The translations under genes and the position numbers were made by a program. Of a stretch of 64,000 nucleotides of DNA, positions 31,901 through 43,029 are shown one piece after another. Each line of letters starts with the position of its first letter. Within the stretch, counting starts at the first letter, position 1. The notes below the pieces were generated by a model. It was not told where the DNA came from, searched no databases, and saw only the letters and a list, made by a program, of their open reading frames with translations. This DNA comes from Pisolithus tinctorius (taxonomy: Eukaryota; Basidiomycota; Agaricomycetes; Boletales; Pisolithaceae), in contig JANFAH010000001.1 in the NCBI GenBank assembly GCA_024663395.1, positions 6,572,001 through 6,636,000 of the forward strand, written 5' to 3'.

Positions 31901-33420
31901 AGCTTACATTTCGATATGCAATACTGTTCTGAGCTGAAATATCGATTAGCGAGAGGCAGGTCAGTGGGAGGGGGCGGCAAAATCACCTTTAGTGAGGTTC
32001 TTACTGTCGACAGTTTCCGAAATGCGTTTCAAAGCCCTTGCCTTCTTCAGGGACTTAGGGCCAAGCCAGAGCCTCCTTCTGAATCAAGTATGTACTCAGA
32101 CATGGAGCACTTTCAACGAGGGACCTTGGTCTCCATGGAGTACCAATATGGTAGTCGCACTGTAGGCGCGGGCTTCGGCGGCACCGTAGGGGCCAACTTT
32201 GAGCGACACCTAATATGTAGCGACGCTGGTGTGCAGCTGCGTGCCAAGCCCCAACTCCCCCCGATCACACTCCCGGTGTCACAGTTATTCTGAAAAATCT
32301 TCCGAGCAGTTTTATCGGATATTGACCTCGCGATGGGTCAGTTTGAGCCCAAGGGAAAGTCGCCATGTAGTGAGCCGAGCTCCGTCGTAGTCGGTCCGGT
32401 GGCTTCTGGCCTTCCTCGTTCCACGTTGTGACGTTCGCTTTGCGCCCCAAAACCTCCTGGTCACGTGACCCATATCTTGAATTCGATGACCCGACACTGC
32501 GTATGCCTTGTGACGGGTTGCCTCCCCCCCCGTACCCCTTAGGCCCGGTGATTTCCTCTCATCAGTTCCCATGAGTAGATTCTTGCTTCGCTTCTGTTTG
32601 GTAATGACTTCATGCCTGACAACCACAAGAGCTGGCAGCCTGGCATGAATTTCGCTACCAACTACGGCACTGGCAGTGCAAGTGATGTCAGGACCACCGG
32701 GATTAACCAGGACTCCCAGTACCTGCCAAGAGCATCTGGCACTTGCCAGTATAGCGCATTTTCGCTGATAAGTAGGCTGGCGCAGGTTGTACTGACCACT
32801 GGAGCACAAGGGCACCGGTGCCCCAACTCCACACGTACACATCATGTCTTTCGGAAAGTCAGCATGTAAACTGCGCGACACATTATACTTTGATGGATAC
32901 ACTTTCTTGCTGACCGTTCGACCCATCCACATTAGTTTTTACCAAGCCTGCTCCGTGAGTAGGTTTAGCGGTTTCTGAAAACAAAAAATAGATGTCTAAT
33001 ATATGCAGGAACTTGGCCCACCGCGTGCTTGCAGCAGTTCAACGAGTCGCATTACGCAAAACTCTAACTCTCGTCTGCGTCCTATGTGTACCGCCACTCA
33101 CTCTCAATCTCAACATGATGATCCATTGACAATCGCCTCAATCAGTCAATGGGTCCCACACAACCGCTTCTCAAGTGGGTGGTGTAATTGTCAGTTCATG
33201 ACGGGGGTCAACGGGGATATTAGTCTAGTGGTGATAATCTGCGCAGTGGTGCCGAGTCAAAGGTTCGTCATACCGTTTTCGCCAACCGTCCCCTGCGCGT
33301 CATAAAGCTCCCGGAGATGAAAGAAGGCGGCAGTGAATTTTCTCGTCAAGATAAGACTCGAGAAGGGGCGACGGTAGGGGCGGTCGGACTTGAAGTGGGA
33401 AAGGTGGGAAACGGACAAGC
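28901..33420. repeat. Segmental duplication, copy 3
   Basis: Parallel to copy 2 from TCAATTGGTCTGG onward through the dioxygenase gene and its 3' flank. Similarity fades after about 33,370 (GATAAGACTCGAGAA), before the HET-coding part found in copy 2. No gene was recognised in 31,220-33,840. Confidence 0.75.
30170..31212 (+). CDS. Phytanoyl-CoA dioxygenase family protein, copy 3
   Basis: Exons 30170-30247, 30303-30489, 30541-30658, 30721-30939 and 30993-31212; again 822 nt and 273 aa with all splice junctions kept. Differences from copy 1 include Leu to Pro at residue 9, Arg to Cys in GCRDVRV, and Gly to Ser in GKGKP. The branch point of intron 1 is TGCTGAT instead of TGCTGAC. Active-site motifs are unchanged. 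It may be slightly less constrained than the other two copies. Confidence 0.88.
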
Positions 33421-33889
33421 CCCCTACATTCCGGTGCAACGACGAGTTTTTCGGGAGGATAGGTCTAAAGGATTGATCTGTCCAGATGTCGAAGTCGCAG
33501 GCGGAGTGGAGAGGTAATGGTAGTGTGTAAGACCCCTCGGTGATAGGCATGCAGACGCTGTACTTGTGTACTTGTGATATAGTGAAGGCACCGATGGGGT
33601 TCTCATTGACATTCTCAGCACTTGTTGCCAACTATCCCTAGCCTAGATGGCTACAGTCAGCAAGTTAAAAAAAATCGTTGGCAGCGTTCAGTTTTGTGCA
33701 GATGGTATACGCTTCGTAAATTGCAAGTTTACGTCTCGATGCCTGTTGTGTTTGATTCCGAATCCGATGGGAAGACAAACTCAGAGTGCTAAATCCAATC
33801 GACGCTTTTGATATTTGTGAATCACATCCAATAGCACGGAGTTCATTATAGTAAAGTCAAAGTCTGTGATAGTAGCAACAGTAAGAAAA

Positions 33890-34010
33890 AACTCATCAAG
33901 CTATCTCCTCTTCTGCCTTCCAATCCTTCGCCACATCCCAGTAAACGGCCAACTTCTGTCCCATCCTTCGTGGCACCGTCTGCCAGGCAAAACTGCGTGG
34001 CACGACAGAA
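33890..34010 (-). pseudogene. Tandem duplicate of the PRP3 3' end
   Basis: This stretch repeats the last roughly 105 bp of PRP3 (34,022-34,130): CTTCGCCACATCCCAGTAA and AACTTCTGTCCCA occur in both. Translated it resembles the PRP3 C-terminus (GYWDVAKNWKAEE-like) but is diverged, and it sits directly after the PRP3 stop. Confidence 0.75.
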
Positions 34011-34021
34011 AGAGAAACCTG

Positions 34022-36438
34022 TCAAACTAACAGTTCCTCCTCCGCTTTCCAATTCTTCGCCACATCCCAGTAACCCGCCAACTTCTGTCCCAACGCCTCC
34101 TTTGCAGCACCGTCCGTCGGGCAACTTCGTGGCTTGAAACTGCTAAACGCCCGATCACGAAGTTGGCCTTCCCAAATCATATAGCATGCGTTGTCCTCCA
34201 GGGACACCTCGGATTCGCCTTCCATTACTCCTTGCGAATCCGCCCTCGCTTTTCCTTTCCCCACATTGTCTCCGTTGGCGTCCTCCCCTTCCTCACCTTC
34301 ATCAATCTCGACGTCCTCACCACCACGAGGTCGTGCTGGCTCAGTCCATGCGATACGGTGCAACATCAAGCGTTTATACGTCCGGATAAATTTGGAAGCA
34401 CCCTCCACGTAAACCATACTGAACGACGGGTTAAAGATGCATACCCCAGTCAGGTTCATCTGCTCAGCATTCTTCCGGACTTTGAACCGATGCGCGGGAT
34501 CGGACAGCGTCTTGACCCTATACAGATTTGCGTCAATATCGTGCACAGTCACCAAAGGACGAAGACATACTTGAAAACGGCACCGTAGATACCCTTCTTC
34601 TCTTCTTCCACTTTCTTGTTCTCAACCTTCTCTCGTCGTTGGTCGTCCGTGAGCTTACGCTCCGCATTCATTTTTTCGTGATGATGTTTCCTCATCGCGA
34701 CTTCCCTCCGTACACGCGCCTCCACGCGGGTTGGATCTTGCACCGCGTCCGACGTCAACACCTTCATCAAATTAGCGAGGCGGACTAAAGCGGACGATCA
34801 AATCAGTAAGGCTCTGTAAACGTGCAATGTGACGTACCTTTGGGAGGGTCCGGGGGGATGAGACCCATTCGAATTCGGTCACGCTTATCCTGCAACTCGG
34901 CCTGGCGACGTTGCTTCCTCATCTTCTTTTGTTCCTGTAGTCAATATGTCAGCAGGTGCCCAAACTACAGCGATAAAAGACTAACTTTAGTTGTCAGCTT
35001 CAACGGCTTCAAGCCAACCTTGTTCTTATCCGCAGGAGCAGGGATCGGAATGGGGTGCTGCACGTAAATAGTCACGGGGGAGTTCTCTGTGCGAATATTA
35101 AGCGCTGCGAAGCCCATTACAAGGTCGTCGTAAGTCTTGTTGGGTAGTAAAGCGGCATCCCACCATTCAACCTCCGGAGGCGGTTCACGCTAATCACACT
35201 AAGGGTCAGCTTGAAGTGGGAAATGGGAGGACAAGGTGACGCACTTTGATATTCTTCTCCAGAGTCTCGAACTCGGAGTCCAAACCAGCCTTGCGGGCAC
35301 TTTCCGCGATACGCTGTTTGAGCGCCTCCAATTGGCTTTCTTGCCTCATCTGATTACCCAGTTGGACATACTTGCCCTTGGGATTGAACTTGAATGAACG
35401 GCCGACCCGTTCCTTGGGTGCCCCTTCAAAGACGGTGTCCTTGGCTGCAGAAGATCCAGACGCATATGGGTTAGACTTGACTTCCGTTGTGGGGATGGGA
35501 GTCGGCGCGGGCGGTGGCGTCGGTGCATTACGAATGTTGGCCTGTTTGATGGATCGTGGGTTTGAATTACAATTTTACTTCGACAACATGCACATACCTT
35601 GATAGAGGCGAACTTTGGTTGCATGGGTTTATACCTGTCCTTTTTAGACTGTGGGGCGACAGGCGTGTTGTCCAGTAGCAAGGGATGAGCAGCCATCTTC
35701 AGTCCCGCGCCCTGCTGAGCAGGTTCGGCTGGCCGAATACCCTTCTTACCCGGTGCGGGTACGGACTGCGCAGAAGTAAGTCAATATGATGGATTAATAT
35801 GGGGTAGGTAGGGCATGATTACCATGTACGGATTGTCCTTGACGGCCAGGATTGTTTGCGCCTCCGCCACCCGCCGTTTTGCTTCGACAACTCTGCGGGC
35901 GATATCCTCCAAGCTTGACGCCGCTCCGCCAGCGGGAGGTGTGCCGACAGCTGGACTGGCAGTCCCAGTCACGGGCGTCTTGGTGGCAGGAGTGGGCGCT
36001 GGGGAAGGGGAAGGAGCGACCGAGGGAGGTTTGGAGGGAGCTGCCGGGATGGATTTGTTCATTTTCATGGCAGCGACCTTGGCAGCGATCTCTGCCCGTT
36101 TCTGGGCTATGATGGCATCTGTCGAGAGCTGTTGCGCAGCTAGTCAGTGGATGGGAGCGAGTAGCAACGACGAGACTGACAGCTGGAGTAGCGGATCCAT
36201 TGGTGGATGTCTGGAAAGAAGCAAAGAGGTTATAGAAGATATGTCAGAACGATGTTGAGGGTTGAGATTCACCTTTGCAGGCCAGGAGGAAAGAAAAGAC
36301 ACTCACAGGTTCGCTGGCGAGTGGGTTATATCAGAATGTTGGTGACACTGCTTCGAATGGAATGCATTCGTACCTTTTGAGTTTCTTTGCGACGGACGAC
36401 TCGCCGTTTCCCTCGAAAGCCCGTTTTCTGTCGCTCAT
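34022..36438 (-). CDS. PRP3: U4/U6 small nuclear ribonucleoprotein Prp3
   Basis: Ten exons: 36438-36374, 36313-36307 (7-nt micro-exon), 36210-36181, 36128-35823, 35765-35598, 35541-35245, 35190-34986, 34934-34838, 34784-34571, 34517-34022. The product would be about 627 aa. Conserved PRP3 domain: REPPPEVEWW, VQHPIPIPAP, VGLKPLKLTTKEQKKMRKQ, RDRIRMGLIPPDPPKVRLAN. The C-terminal DUF1115 domain follows: RKNAEQMNLTGVCIFNP, YKRLMLHRIAWTE, KPRSCPTDGAA, LAGYWDVA. Prp3 is needed for U4/U6.U5 tri-snRNP assembly in the spliceosome. One defect: exon 7 has an extra base in GGTGGGGATG (35,155-35,164), which breaks the frame between EVEWW and DAALLPNK. It is either an error in the sequence or a true frameshift. 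Confidence 0.9.
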
Positions 36439-36523
36439 GGTGACGACTACTGGCCCCAAGATGACAGTCAGTGAAAGAACGACTGCAGGGGTCACGTGCA
36501 CTCCGTCTCTTGTTCTCACTTCG
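36439..36523. promoter_or_regulatory. 85-bp bidirectional promoter, PRP3 / MRPL16
   Basis: The ATG codons of PRP3 (minus) and MRPL16 (plus) are separated by only 85 bp, so both promoters and 5' UTRs share this stretch. It contains TGACAGTCAGTG and GTCACGTGCAC; the CACGTG is an E-box-type (bHLH) site. No TATA box is seen. Confidence 0.6.
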
Positions 36524-37271
36524 ATGTGGCCCCTGCGTTTGCCTGTGCCCCGCGTGCAGCTCGGCGGCGTCCGCTTCCGCTCACAACTCGCCCCACGCCA
36601 GATCCAAAATGTCAAGCGACACAAGGGCCGCATTCCAATCCCAACAGGTGGCTCGACCAGGGGGACCACACTTGCGTTTGGCGACTGGGGCATCAGAATA
36701 AAAGGAATGGGTGTCAGGTTCACCGCAAAACAGCTCATGACCGCAGAGGAAGTCATCAAGCGGAACATAAAAGTCGTTAAAGGGGCAAAAGTCTATCTCA
36801 GAGTCTTCCCTGATATCCCCGTGTGCATCAAGGTGTGTTTCAGAGGGTGTGTCTTGGACGTGGACGGCTTGATCTGAGAATTCTGCACAAGGGTAACGAG
36901 ACGCGAATGGGCAAGGGCAAGGGAACGTTCGAGTTCTGGGCGACACGGTAAGGAAACAATCTCTCCTCGTCACGTCGGTGTGGGCTACATTTTCCTTGCC
37001 AGCGTTCCTACTGGCAGAGTTATCTTCGAGATTGGAGGCACTCCCATCCGGGAGGAGCTCGCTCGAGAAGGTAGGCACTACTCTCATTTCTTGCCAGTTT
37101 CATTCATTCACTCTTTGTGGTTTAGCCCTCCGTCAAGCAGCGGACAAGCTGCCGACGACGTTCGAGTTTATCACCAGACAGTCCTTGCCGCGTTTGGGAA
37201 ATATGGTCGTACAACCTTCAGTTTCGCCGGCTTCAACCACGTCCACTGCTACTGCAGTTCACACCTTGTAG
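36524..37271 (+). CDS. MRPL16: Mitochondrial ribosomal protein L16
   Basis: Four exons, 36524-36832, 36892-36947, 37003-37070 and 37126-37271, give 579 nt and 192 aa. It shows the uL16 signatures KRHKGRIPIPTGGSTRGTTL, FGDWGIRIKGMGVRFTAKQL, ETRMGKGKGTFEFWATRVPT, GRVIFEIGGTPIREELAREA and QAADKLPTTFEF. The first 25 residues (MWPLRLPVPRVQLGGVRFRS) are basic and lack acids, as in a mitochondrial targeting peptide. The protein lies in the large mitoribosomal subunit near the peptidyl-transferase centre. Introns are 55-59 nt with GT..AG ends. Confidence 0.93.
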
Positions 37272-37465
37272 ACTGTATCTTAATATCCCCCTCTTAACGC
37301 AAGCGCTGCTTACCACCTCACTGCGGTACTTCTGTTTCATGCTTGAGTACATGTTGTGTTCGGTGAGTTTGCCGTGAAAACGACTCGAAATTGAATCTGT
37401 CGCGGAACGACACCCAAACTTGATTATTATACATGTCCAGCAATACAATCTCACTCTTCTCTCGC

Positions 37466-38652
37466 TCAAGGTAATCCTCTGCCAGCGTTGATTGCATTCG
37501 CCACCTGACTCGTGTTCGGCCGATTGAATGCATAACTGCTCGACAATCCTCAGAGCCATTCATGCCTTCGTTGGGTAAGATTACTCACCGTTCGTAGCTA
37601 TCCAGATAGAGCTCTTCGGTGCTGCACGTGCACTTGAACGCGGGATGCTGGAAGAGTCTGTTCAACCAACCGTCGAATTTGGGTCCTCGAGGAAGTTCGA
37701 GCCCACGATAATGCTTGAGGACGTTGGTGGCTCTGAATAACCCTGACAGTCATGAATGTCATAAACACTCCAAGCCCCTCGACAGAGAGAGAGAAGGGGG
37801 ACACTTACAGGGGCCGACGAGTATGTCCGCCAGCCCTAGCTCTCCACCCTCCTTCCATAACCCCGTTCCACCAACTTCGACGTCGGCACGCTCAAAAAGA
37901 CCCACGAGTGTCTCAACCGCGTCAAGGAATTCTTTTCCGCCTGCAATCTGAGCGTCGGGATCCTGTGCTTGCAGGTAGCGATAGAAAGCTGGGACGAGGG
38001 TACGGTTGGCGTGGTCCGATTGGAGCCGGACAAGAGCGCGTGCATCTGCACGGATCGCACGATGTTCAATTAGTGGAGAATTTCTGGCTACGTAGTCGAC
38101 CACGAAACGCATACGCACAGGGATCAGAGAGAGGAGGAAGAAGGCTGCGCTTGGTTGACGTGGATGCCAGACTAACAGAATGTGTGAGGTAGCAATAAGA
38201 AACCAGACAGCAGAGAACCAACTCTTCCAAGTACTCGAGTATGACAGTACTTTCGTTCAATGCTCGCGGAGGAACATAACCATTGAGTCTCAGAGCTGGG
38301 ACGAGACCTTTGGGAGAAAGCTCAAGTAGTTCCTGGGGTTTCTTGTACGGATCGACTTCGTCTATTCACGACGATTACCACCGGATCATCGAAATGATCG
38401 TAGTGTTAAACTTACAATACTACGAGATTTCATGAGCGATGATTGACATCATCGGCGAGTGAGAGGGACACAAACCTTGTACGGAATCTCGAGATATTCC
38501 AGCCCTACCCATACACGCTGTACGAACGGACAGAAGCACCCAGCAAACAGCGTGATATCTTGATCAGTTGCATGTTGCTGGACTGTCTCGAAAGCTGCGC
38601 CTGTGGCTTGTTTGTGGTAGGACTTGCCGGTGTCCATCGTTGTCGACGTCAT
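37466..38652 (-). CDS. Omega-like glutathione S-transferase
   Basis: Seven exons on the minus strand: 38652-38476, 38419-38416 (4-nt micro-exon), 38361-38223, 38171-38119, 38045-37809, 37742-37589, 37535-37466. They join to 834 nt, 277 aa. The thioredoxin-fold N-terminal domain has the omega-type active site GCFCPFVQRVWVGLEYLEIP (catalytic Cys in CPF), then EVDPYKKP, LSPKGLVPALRLNGYVPPR and LNESTVILEYLEDL (glutathione-binding ES pair). The C-terminal helical domain has LVRLQSDHANRTLVPAFYRY, GPWLFRATNVLKHYRGLELP and RPNTSQVANAINAGRGLP. Omega enzymes act as thiol transferases or reductases in detoxification. The tiny exon TATT is required to restore the frame between EIPYK and EVDPY. Confidence 0.9.
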
Positions 38653-38699
38653 CGATTGAAGGATACTGCACCCACAAACCATATACGGCTTGTACCACA

Positions 38700-40260
38700 C
38701 TCAGGTTCTATCTACTCTAATAAGCCGAGAGAATCGTCGTGTCCACCCGGTGTCTGTCTTCTGGCTACTCTCGTTCACTTGGGCTCTCTTGCAGACATCT
38801 CTAGAGACTGTCCTCCTGCGCGACCTCGACGATGTCGACGGCGACCCATCTGCTTACTACTTTACACTGCAGACCGGTAGACGTGACACTGTCGAGTTTG
38901 TGGTTGTTCCTGTATCTCGATCCAGCAAGCAACTCTGCTAGGTACATGCGGCTCAAACATAGTGTAGTCGTCAACAGACCTCTTACAGGCGGAAAACTTC
39001 CACATTATCACGGTTGACCAGTTGGACACTTTAAAACTGAGCAGCGACTTGTGCGTCCTGATCCATGTTGCATACTCGTGCTGACGTACCTGTATAGCGG
39101 ATGCGAGAGGTATATCGCATTCACCTCTAAACGTGTTCCTCCTCTCCTTCCGAAGCTTGCTGTGCCAGTCGCGTCCCGGTGACCGCCACAAGAGTCATTG
39201 CGAAATATACCCGAAGTCACTTCCAGACCCTCCGGCAGCATCCTCATCGACAGGTATACTTTACTATCTAACAACCCTCCGAACGCAGAGTCGCAGCTGC
39301 CTCTCCTTCGTTGAGTCCTTCGCCCTTGCCGATATAGAGGGGAACGAGGACAGCACCTCCGAGTCCATCTCACGCTGGACCGGTGCAACCGTCACGTCCG
39401 TATCTTTCGCTTGCATCCTCTACATCCTCGTATACTTCATCTCTGAACGTACTCGTCTCAACACCTCATCCACCCCCGATCTTCACATCGGCGCGCATCC
39501 CACTCGGCCCCTCTTGTTGAGTACGATTCATCGTTGCTCTAACCACCATCTCTCTCTCCTCGTTCACCGGCGTTCTCAGACTGTGGAGCGAACGCACATA
39601 TACCTCATCGCCACCCGCGCGCTCAGAGAGCAATGAGTTAGCTTGTCTAGAAGGCAGGGGATGATTGGGATTGCGGGGCCGTGTGAGTGCAGATGGACGC
39701 AGAAAGAGTATTTCATGAACATGAGCGACAGCGAGAGCAACCAACAAGATATAATTGTTACTCGCCCTGACGGTGAGGAGATGCGGCTTGCACCGACCAT
39801 TTGTGTTGAGGACGTGGACTCGATGGGGGACGTCGAGGACGAAGAAGCTGAGGAAGGGCAGGGCGCTCACAATTCTTCGTGTCTCTTCATGAGCAACAAA
39901 GTACGGCCTAGACCAGACGACAATCAGGGCACGCAGGAACGACTCTTGCTCTCAACTGCACGATCTGCGTCGTTATGTTTACTCTGACGACGTTCGCTAT
40001 CGAGCCTTCTGCGTCGGCGAGCAGTAGTTCGTCGCTTTCCGCCATGTCGACCTCAGCCCCAACTGCATCTTCGCCAGTAGGAAATGTTGTTAGACCTTCA
40101 CTCACATCGACAGCTATGTCTCGCGGATGCAAGCGACGGAGTACGCTTGAATCGGGGTGTCCTCTGCGTAGTTTCATCGATCTAAAGGCCGATACGGACG
40201 AGCGCGTGTCTTTGTGGAAGTGGACAAGTTTTATCGAGATTGGCTTTGCCTGATTGTAAA
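38700..40260 (+). other. Possible unrecognised gene, plus strand
   Basis: Long open frames exist on both strands, with GC-rich codon-like composition. The plus strand offers a plausible intron near 39,254-39,290 (GTATACTT..CTAAC..GCAG), a membrane-segment-like piece (VTSVSFACILYILVYFI, about 39,390-39,440), an acidic piece (SDSESNQQDIIVTRPDGEEM, about 39,727) and a final frame 39975-40253. I cannot assemble a complete gene or assign a family; a minus-strand gene is also possible. Confidence 0.2.
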
Positions 40261-41239
40261 TCCCCCATGCGACATGGTATGGTCTTCCTCCTCAGTGTTT
40301 CTTACTGTTCGTATTCTATATAGCTATCCTATTCAATCTGCTTAGACCGGATACAAGGGATGTATCCAAATATCCCCCATTTATTCCGTTGACTTTTGAT
40401 GTCCTTATATGTGTAGTGGCGACAGCGAAGTGTAGCACTTGCGACGACAACCACAAGAGGAGCTTTCCTGACGATACTTCGAAATTCCGGGACACCAAGG
40501 TCTATATTTGAGGTAGGTAGGAAATGTGCATCTGCAAAAAAATGTTTAGCTACCCAGCCTCTATAGTGCTACATAGTTCGGGTAGGTCACATAGGTTGGT
40601 AGCCTTCCACCCCTTTACTGAGGGCTCAGTAATAGAACTGTAACTACATAGTCCCAGGTAGTGTCATAGCTGTATAGCTGTTAGTTTCTACATAGGGAAA
40701 CCTTCTGCTCCATACCTACATAGTCCTGGATAATGTTGTAGCTATGTAGTGACTGGTCTCTAATCAGGCAATTACCCCTTGCACTGTAGTGCTATGGTGC
40801 ATATAGTGATTATGGTTTATTGCCTTATTGGTACTAGTGTTCCTGTGACTTTGGCTTGCCACTGGCTATTAGTCATAGCCAGTGCCAATTACCTTGCTTG
40901 CAAGGTCTTTACCAGGGTCATAATTGTGTGGGAAGCAACTCACCACTGAAAGTCCTTCCTTTTCAGGCACCACTGAAAACTTTTCCATTTCAGGCTCAGA
41001 GTTAGAGCATGTACAGAAAGCACAGTTCAGTCGCAGTTCACAAACTTGTTGGATTGTTCTTGTTTGATGGGTAGTGGAAAAATCTGGGCTAAAGTGTTGG
41101 AGATTGAAATGTTGGTTTCCCTCCCAATGGTAGCATGTCTCTCCCTCCTGATCTCACCTCTGCTGATACTTGACATGATCACATCTGGCAAGTACTGATT
41201 GAACTTTTTGATGTCTTAGGATCAAATATTGATGAACTA
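40261..41239. other. CpG-poor relic DNA without a gene
   Basis: From about 40,500 there are almost no CG dinucleotides. Repeated short phrases such as CTACATAG..CATAG and TAGTCC-GG-TA (40,560-40,760) suggest a decayed tandem or transposon-derived repeat. No gene is visible. Confidence 0.4.
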
Positions 41240-41469
41240 ATGGAAACAGTGGGGGAAATAGAGGAAGAATCCAAGCACACCAAGTGGACTGATGAGGAGG
41301 TTGCTGCCCTCATTGATTATTTGCACACAAATTGCTCAGAGCAGACCAACACTGGCAACTTCCAACAAGTAACATATGCCAAAGCTGCAGAGAGCATTTG
41401 CAAGCTCCACAGGTCTGGTAAGATCAAGGATTCTAAGAATGTGTTGATTAAATGGGGATTGGTGAGTCA
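41240..41469 (+). pseudogene. Myb/SANT-like domain relic, interrupted
   Basis: An ORF from the ATG at 41240 encodes KWTDEEVAALIDYLHTNCSE, then FQQVTYAKAAESICKLH and KDSKNVLIKWGL, a Myb/SANT-like trihelix domain of the kind encoded by fungal transposons. It ends abruptly where an LTR fragment begins (about 41,461). The region is CpG-poor, so this is a decayed transposon gene. Confidence 0.6.
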
Positions 41470-42170
41470 AAGTGTGGTTCAGTGATGGAAACCAACCAAA
41501 ACCAACACAAAAGACAATAAGAGCAAGTGATGGTGTGCCTATGTGGTACCTAGATGGTGGAACCTTCTATTTGGGTGGGATTTTTTGAGCTACAACACTC
41601 AAGGATGAGTGCTGAGGGTTGGGGGTGCTCCTAATGAAGAGGGGGCAAGAATGCAAGAGAATGCAATGGGGTAGACCACTGTCAGCCTACAGAAGGATGG
41701 ATGATGACTTAATTCAATGTTCTGAGCTGCACTGAGCTCAGGGAGGACTTGAAGCAAAGTATATTGATAATAAATGATGATAAGTGAAGTAGATGATAGT
41801 TAGACCCTTAATAAAGTCTCAACTATCAAAGCTGCTGAATGAATTACTGAGAGATGATGAATTGCAAGCAAGAGGGGCTCTCCGACATCTTCTTCTTTAT
41901 TCAGCTATCTAAGTACAGTGATTTATATACAGCACAGGGGCATTGCCTATGGAAAACAAGGTGCAAACACTTGGTAAGTGATTGGTAACTGATGAGTAAG
42001 GAATGCAAGTGATGGGTAATCATCTTAGAAAGCATTGGTAAGCATTGGTAAGGATAAGTAAGCCAAAAGGTGAAGAATCAGTAAGCAAAGTCAAAAGATT
42101 GGTAAGTATTGGCAATAGGTGAGTCAAGGACAGTCAGAATGTCAAAGTATGAGTCAAGTAATGTCAGGAA
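41461..42170 (-). repeat. Decayed A-family LTR fragment, reverse orientation
   Basis: About 700 bp is the reverse complement of the last 700 bp of the element A LTR (10,640-11,355), including GTGAGTCAAAG at its start and the TTACTTGACTCA region at its end. Most CG sites of the intact LTR are TG or CA here. The U3 ORF part is absent. Confidence 0.8.
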
Positions 42171-43029
42171 CCACCTGTGATTCCCACCCTGCCAATCTTA
42201 TTAGAGGTGATAATAATGCATGTGACACCCTCTTAATAGAGGGAAAATACTATACTTTCTGCCTCCTTCAATATCTCTTCAATAATAATTGTACTTAGTG
42301 TGTAGTACTCCAGTAGCCCGGAGGAAATAGTACTCTATTTATGCCATGTGACGTCAGTGGCAATGGCCACCCCCCCCATGCCCCTTCGCGCTCGTTGCCG
42401 ACGTTGGTGGCAGTTGCTGCCCTCCTGCACTCACTGTTGCCCATGACGAGCTCGTATTTTGTGTATATCTCCCCCAATTGTGTACCAATTCGCCTCGGAC
42501 TTTCTTTACCTTATTCGGGAACATGTGACCGTTCTATTTGTTACTGGCTACCGCTGAACAGCAATGTCGGAAAGCACTACCCTGCACATGATGTATTTGT
42601 AATGTTGTTGTACTTACAGTTCTATGACATCAGCGGTTGTCGGTGACAGCTGCCACCCCTCGCACCCCCTTATGCTCGTTGTTGCCCATGATGAGCTCGT
42701 GTTTTGCATATATCTCCCTCAACTGTGTACCTATTAGTGTCGCATTTTCTTTACCTTACATGCAGGTAGCCTGGTGGCAATGAATAGTACCATTACCATT
42801 ACTTGCTAGTATTTATAATTATCATATAATTATCATAATGTATCTATTTATGTATGACATCGGCAGTCAACGGCGACGCACTGACAGCGGACACTCCACC
42901 CATGCTCGCTGTTGCCTACAGCGAGCTCACTATTGTCCAGTGTACACAACACATTACACATTACCCTTAACAAATTTCTTGTATGTATAACAACTCTCGA
43001 TACATTATGTATTAGCAAGAGTACACAAG
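42171..43029. other. No recognised gene
   Basis: This stretch has two related blocks (42,330-42,500 and 42,620-42,740), each with a run of C, then GCTCGTTG-, a GATGAGCTCGT- or GACGAGCTCGT-TTTG motif and ATATCTCCC, followed by a third weaker one (42,890-42,930, CAGCGAGCTCAC). They form a degenerate repeat of unknown origin. Confidence 0.35.

Noticed and set aside
34163..34588. Plus-strand frames across the PRP3 3' exon
   Set aside because: The minus strand encodes clear Prp3 motifs here; the plus frames are shadows.
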